NCBI GenBank assembly: GCA_958496175.1
Contig: OY292280.1
Location: 11,966,001 to 12,030,000 of the forward strand
DNA from: Sisyra terminalis
Lineage: Eukaryota > Arthropoda > Insecta > Neuroptera > Sisyridae
Length of the DNA stretch: 64,000 nucleotides
Direction of reading: 5' to 3'
The notes under the pieces are model-generated. The model had not been told where the DNA came from. It worked only from the letters and a program-made list of their open reading frames with translations, and made no database searches. Positions within the stretch are counted from its first letter, which is position 1, and each line of letters begins with the position of its first letter. Position numbers and translations under genes: made by a program. Positions 58,749-64,000 of the stretch are shown here, in pieces.

Positions 58749-60111
58749 TATAATCATATTCCGTTGAAACTTATATATAAACAATTCTTATGAGATTTCC
58801 AGAAAATTAAAAAAATTTTTGGTCGAAATAATTAGAATATCCCGAAAATATTCGAACCATAGCTGGTCCGTGTTAAAATTGGAAAAGTTGTCGAAAAACA
58901 TGGAAACATTTTAATGTCCTTCCCATCAATTTTCGATATTTAAAATTTTTACTATCAGACCAATGTTGATAAATACAATGGAATTCTTCCAAAGGTGACT
59001 TATGGACGTTATGGACTAATATTATTCTTTATCATTGTATTTATTTACTAAAGTTTTGGTGTGAAAATTCCAATAATGTAAAAGGAAAAAAAGTGATTTA
59101 TCGAAAATTTCAAAATAGATTTACACCTTCTCATACGTACAATAACAATAACAGGTAATTTCGCCTGAAGCATTGAACTTAAAACCCATGAAACATAATG
59201 ACGCAATTGTCAAATTGTTTTATATACATATTAACAAAGGGGTAGATTAAATGAAATAATTATGGAACATTCCTTAAATAACATTTATTATTCCACTTGC
59301 TCTTTAATAACCAAAGAATTGCTCCGCTTTTGAATTTCAAAATAGGAAATATTTTCACCAGACCTTATAAGTTGGTTATGCTCTCTATGCTGGGACGGGT
59401 GAACTCTTAGCACGTATTCCATTCGAACCAACTTAAGTTTGTAGTGCCACCTATGCGACCAAAGCATGAACTTCCATCAAATTTCGAGGCGCATGCCAGC
59501 GTAGTTATAATTCAAAATATTAAACGTATTAAACAATTAAAATTTGAATTAAAAACTTGCACATTTTTGTGTCCTTTAATCATCAATATTTTTCGGAATA
59601 GGGATCTTAATTGCTTTTATAACAACTACTTATAGTCAAGGACCCCCCTGCAGAAAAGTGTAGTGGTCAAGTTTATGCTAAAAACCTAATTTTTACGCAT
59701 ATTTATCATCAGGAGAATAAATATCTACTAGGTTGCCTATCAAAATGTGGCCGCTAGTATTTTTAATTAAATTATTTTTAATTGATTTTTCGCAAAAATT
59801 TTATTGATTTGTTTTTAAATTAATATATCGTCCACTTCACGGTAATATGTATAATAGGGTGTCCGTTATTTCCCAAATTGATTTTTTTACAGCGATCGCC
59901 CCCTGAATTTTTAGTTTAAAATATAAAAAAAAATATCCAATACAATTAAGTTCTTAATTTCTTGATTAAACCGTGCCGGAATCATGTTACTTTTACCATT
60001 TAAATAACATGGGATTATTTGACTTTTTACCATTTAATTTTTTTTCTCAGAAAAAAATGAATGAAAATATTTAAAGTCAAACTATTCCGACGTAAAATTT
60101 AACGCTCTACA

Positions 60112-60630
60112 AAAAAGGTCTCTTATGAATTTTCGATTAAATCACTCCATTAAAAGTTATTCAACATTTCACTTGTGCCTAATATAAATCTTGCAATATT
60201 TTCAACTTTTTGCTCATTTTTACTTTTTTTAACTATAAAATCATTGGAAGGGAAGATAAAAATTATTATCATTAGAGCGCAAGTGATTATTTGTGTTAAT
60301 TTTATGGCTTCAATTGAAAATTAAACAAAAAAATCATTTTTTGACAATTAAAACAGGTGACATAAGATCCGAATTGGCTAAAGTCGTGAAATTCAATTTA
60401 TCCAGGATAAATTTTCGTACTTGAATCAATATTTTGTACCTACGAAGTGAATTTCATACTAATTAATGATACTAAACAAAAGTTCAATTAAAATTCGAAT
60501 TTTTACCATTTCACCTGACGCCATCTATGAGAAATTTCTTAGAAATTGTAGTCAACATAGACACAAGTTAAATGTTGAATAACTTTTAATGGGGTGATTT
60601 AATCGAAAATTCATAAGACACCTTTTTTTA
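60112..60630. mobile_element. 0.5-kb element bounded by the satellite-block terminal repeat
   Basis: The left end 60113-60177 (GGTCTCTTATGAATTTTCG ... CACTTGTG) is repeated in inverse at 60562-60627 (CACAAGTTAAATG ... CATAAGACACC). About 385 bp of AT-rich, non-coding sequence lie between. The left repeat is the right end of A''. The same pair in the same orientation bounds the 30.5-kb satellite/B block. Confidence 0.6.
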
Positions 60631-61507
60631 ACAATACCATTTATTAAACCGCAACTGAAAGAAAATTGAAGGAATATGAAAAAAAAGCCAACATTTATTT
60701 CAATATTTTATTTGATTAAACAATAAAATACAAAAATCTTACATTTCTATTTAAATAAAATCAATAAGTTTTCACTAAATAAATTAACGGTTCAACAAGG
60801 GTTTTAAGGGAGTACATACTATGAAAAAGCGAAAATTTCAAAAAGGAAAAACACCAACTTATAGATATTCATAAATAGTTGAGATTTTCTTTTGTAAGAT
60901 ATATTCTTACATGTGGTTAGCATATAAATAAATGATTTACCATGATTTTCAAGTAATATAATTAATGTAAATGTTAGTAAATTATATAAACAAAAGTCGA
61001 TATATAATTATAATTAAAAATTAAAATATATGCAGAAAAATGAAAATTGTAACAGAACTCTTTTTATATTCTATCATCTAACAACTTTCGAGGAAAAGAA
61101 AAGCTGCCATTGTTGAGTTGTAGTTGAGTTTCATGGATAATTTGTTATTCCGTGGATTAATTAAAACAAAAAACAAGAGTAAGTTATCAAAATCAACTTA
61201 AAACAAAATATTTATTCTATTCTTGAGGCATTGTTTTCTAAATTATCCAAGAAAAATGTCCACAACTGGCAAAAACCCTGTTATAATCAAACAATCAATT
61301 TAACTATTGTCTTAATTGACATCAACTTTTGATTTTCCACAATGATTTTATTGCTTTACAACCATTGATATTTACCAATCAGAATAGACTGACAAAACTT
61401 AAATCCAATTCATCTAATTTTGGAAATCGAAAAAAAAATCCACAGCAAAAAAAAAGAGTTCAATTCCGTAGAATTGCTCGCTTTTTAATCGTTTTATGTT
61501 AAATATC
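60631..61507. other. AT-rich interval, no gene seen
   Basis: Low-complexity A/T-rich DNA with frequent stops in all frames. I see no repeat shared with the rest of the window. Confidence 0.6.
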
Positions 61508-61730
61508 GGCTCAAGTGTACTTTAGCACACCCACAATCTGGCAACGTTGCATTTTCGACTTTGTTTTTAATTTAATTCGCGATATTTTTGCTGATTTAAT
61601 TCTAATATGGTATAGTTCTCTTTTGTGGCAAAATTTTTATTATGGACCGATTTAATCGCGATTTAAATTAAAAACAAATGCGAAAATGCAACATTGCCAG
61701 ATTGTCGGTGTGCTAAAGTACACATGAGCC
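61508..61730. mobile_element. 223-bp MITE, copy 2
   Basis: Same family as 58093-58317, with ends GGCTCAAGTGTAC / GTACACATGAGCC. The flanking octamers TAAATATC (61500-61507) and AAAATATC (61731-61738) match at 7 of 8 bases, supporting the 8-bp duplication. The terminal repeats are better matched than in copy 1. Confidence 0.8.
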
Positions 61731-61739
61731 AAAATATCA

Positions 61740-62894
61740 GTCTAAGATCCGGCTGCAAAATTGGTAGTTAAATTAAATATACTTGTTAAGTATTTTTACA
61801 AGTGGAGGAATTCATTTTTGGTAGGGTGCCAATTTTTTATTCCAGGTACTATTAATTTAAATATTATTAATTGATTTTTAGAGGAAAATTTACTTGATAT
61901 CTTATGGAAACAAAATCTAGCCCACCACACAACAGTGTATTAAAGAGGTTTACAAAATCACGGGTGCCACTGATTAATTAGTCCCAATCACTAGGGTACC
62001 ACTTGTAAAAGTATGATTTTGTTAAAAACTTCGTTCATAACGTATATAGATGCCATTTATACCACATTAAAGCTATTTTTTTTTGATATTTATTGATATT
62101 AGAGTGCCTGTAAAAATTAGTCTAAAGTCGAGGATACCCACCCTTAAAGAGGCTACTTTTTGAAAATAAAGTGACATAGAGTGATGCGCGACGCTACTAG
62201 TTAGACAAAGATGCTAAATGTAGGCTGTTCAGGTTTTTTGAATCATGGCGCCTAACTCGACAAATGAGGTTCTCAACTAATGGTCTCCGTAACAATACGA
62301 ACGATTTGACTTGTAAAGTAGAATCGTTCTTACACCATTGGTTGAGAGCCACACTTATGGAGATATGCGTAATAACCCGAAAAAGCGCATGCTTCTGGTG
62401 TTTAGCATCCTTGTCTAACTATTAGAATCGTGCATCATTCTAGGTCACTTGATTTTCAAAAACTAGCCTCTTTAAGGGTAGGCACCCTCGACTTAAGTCT
62501 TTTTTTTTACCGGCACCCGTATATCATTAAATACAGAAAAAAAATAGCATTAATGTGGTATAAATGACATTCATCTACGTTATAAAGAAAATTATCAAAA
62601 AAAACAAATTTTTTTACTTGTGGCACCGTGGTGATTGGGATTAATTAATCAGGGGTACCCGTGATTTTTTAAATCTCTTTTAACACTGTTGTGTTGTGGT
62701 CCAGGTTTGGTTTCCATACGATATCAAGTAAATTTTCTTCTAAAAGTCAATAATATTTAAATTAATAGTATCTGCGACCAATTTTTAATAGGCACCCTAT
62801 CAAAAATGAACTACCCTAGTTGTTTAAATACTTAAAAAGTTGATTTAATTTAACTACGTTATTCATGTATCAATTTCACTGCAAGATCTTAGAC
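61740..62894. mobile_element. 1.15-kb long inverted-repeat element
   Basis: GTCTAAGATC (61740) pairs with GATCTTAGAC (62885-62894). Inside, GTAGTTAAATTAAAT, TTACTTGATATC, CACAACAGTGT, GGGTGCC/GGCACCC and AAAGAGGCTA segments are mirrored around about 62310. Arms are roughly 500 bp and about 85% alike by eye. There is no open frame of note. It is a candidate non-autonomous foldback transposon abutting the MITE. Flanking duplication is not clear. Confidence 0.75.
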
Positions 62895-64000
62895 CATAAT
62901 ATAGGTTATAAACATTTTTTTTTTGTAAATTTTGGAAAATCTAACCATTAGAATCCAAGTATAAGTAAAAGAAAATACAAAGATTGGAGGAACCTCTTTA
63001 AAAATTGGTTTTAGCAAAACATTAATATTTAATTGTTGTGTTTTTTCAAGGGAAAGAGGAATAGGATTGTAAACTTCCGCTTAAACTTGGACTTTTAAAA
63101 GCCAACTTTTCACTTTTAAGTTTAGAATTGGATGCGAATTTTATTTTGGTTTAGGAAAAAGGATTTTACATTGATCGAGCATCCGAAATTGCACAATAGA
63201 GATCTTAACACAAAATTAATTACTTCATATATATGAGATACCATTTTTGATTCTTAAGTATTCCAAACGATAGTCTTTTGTTAAAATATTATTGGCCTCG
63301 TCTATTCTGTGGTACATTTTTTTACATTTAACAAATAAAGCAATTTTGTCTTAAACCATACAATACACGGTATGTTCCAATATCACCATTATGACGTCAT
63401 AATGTGAAAATTACATAGGAAAAGCCGATGTTTCCTGATTACGTTACATGAGGTCGCTGAAGTGATGGTGAGTTGGTAATTCTATGTTTTTGTGAACAGA
63501 TTTCATAGTTTAATTCGGGTCTTTTTTTTTAAATTTTATCAGCATTGGATATGGTCAACATGGTCAACTTCTTTATAATTTCTAGAGGAAAATGTTCACA
63601 TTTATTGTGAATTTTGTGTAGTGATCAAATTATTCACATTGAATATTGGTTGCTCAATGTCCAAATCGACCTTTCTACGAAATTCAAGCAATTCAACCGA
63701 CTTGAACCATAATTTTTTCTCCGAGTCCTCAGAAAATACCAACTATTGAATACCGAAAATCAAACATATTTAAATTACCACTAAGTTTTTGGGTATTTTG
63801 AGGATGAATAATCTATCAAAAGTTAGTCAATTTGGTTTTCGGTACTTCAAATTTGGGTTTAAACTTCATTTTCTCGTCAAGTAACTAGTTTTGTATGGTT
63901 TTAGAACAATAATGCGCATGTTTGATAAAAGAAAAAACAGTACATACATTAAAATTCAATTTCGTTCAGAACTGAATGCTGAATAAAAAAAAAAAGATAC
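62895..64000. other. Right-end interval, no gene seen
   Basis: AT-rich DNA with no supportable coding region or repeat shared with the rest of the window, apart from one CRE-type palindrome. It ends in a short A-run (AATAAAAAAAAAAAG) that may be incidental. Confidence 0.55.
63388..63403. promoter_or_regulatory. 16-bp palindrome ATTATGACGTCATAAT with a CRE core
   Basis: Perfect 16-bp dyad centred on TGACGTCA. It is the only such octamer I see outside the three triads in B/B'. Possible bZIP site; no adjacent gene is recognised. Confidence 0.4.

Larger units (their letters stand above)
56175..60177 (+). repeat. Arm module A''
   Basis: Direct copy of A1 (offset 56174 at the left, 56231 at the right) and inverted partner of A'. 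It differs from both by a replaced central segment (57826-58532). It ends at CACTTGTG, exactly where A1 and A' join the 339-bp satellite, but is followed by non-satellite DNA. Confidence 0.9.

Overview
The window is AT-rich eukaryotic DNA (about 70% A+T by eye), most likely from an insect or other arthropod. It has no bacterial-style gene packing: the longest open frame is about 130 codons. It carries intron-like splice sites, TATA/initiator-like promoters, poly(A) signals, tRNA-derived (Pol III-type) modules, MITEs, large satellite arrays and a Merlin/ISXO2-type transposase fragment. I cannot name the species. No complete protein-coding gene can be supported.

The dominant feature is architecture. 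Almost everything from 1 to about 60,180 belongs to two giant inverted repeats that share one arm. Palindrome 1 reads A (1-3946) - 339-bp satellite (3947-9425) - B (9426-14226) - 24-bp spacer - B' (14251-17773) - satellite stub - unique C with the transposase fragment - 742-bp satellite (19090-28698) - inverted 339-bp satellite (28699-34490) - A' (34491-38433). Palindrome 2 reads A' - D2' - F' - D1' - E (to about 46.8 kb) - a non-palindromic centre with a small foldback and a 31-bp minisatellite - E' - D1 - F - D2 - A'' (56175-60177). The last 3.8 kb (60.2-64.0 kb) holds smaller inverted-repeat elements and otherwise unremarkable sequence.

The modules are related to one another. A and B both contain a tRNA-like Pol III module in the same roughly 450-bp context. 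Both contain the same CTTAAG/GTGCCACCT block, and both contain single diverged copies of the 339-bp satellite monomer. The 742-bp satellite contains a stretch homologous to a 308-bp palindromic MITE-like element in A. The satellites therefore look as if they were amplified from pieces of the surrounding mobile-element-like arms. A 65-bp sequence at the A/satellite junction recurs inverted at both ends of the 30-kb satellite block, and also bounds a 0.5-kb element at 60.1-60.6 kb.

The D modules carry a gene-like 5' unit: a tRNA-like segment with two hairpins, then a TATA/initiator, an exon without ATG, a splice donor, and a 131-bp exon in an open frame (AFVGLSFYG...MEESW). The exon family occurs five times (38.2, 40.7, 54.1, 56.4 kb and 0.2 kb). 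All D units point away from the centre of palindrome 2 and toward A. Any transcription would therefore run D to A, and in palindrome 1 on into the satellite. The inverted arms could then make double-stranded RNA. That functional reading is inference; the structure is directly visible.
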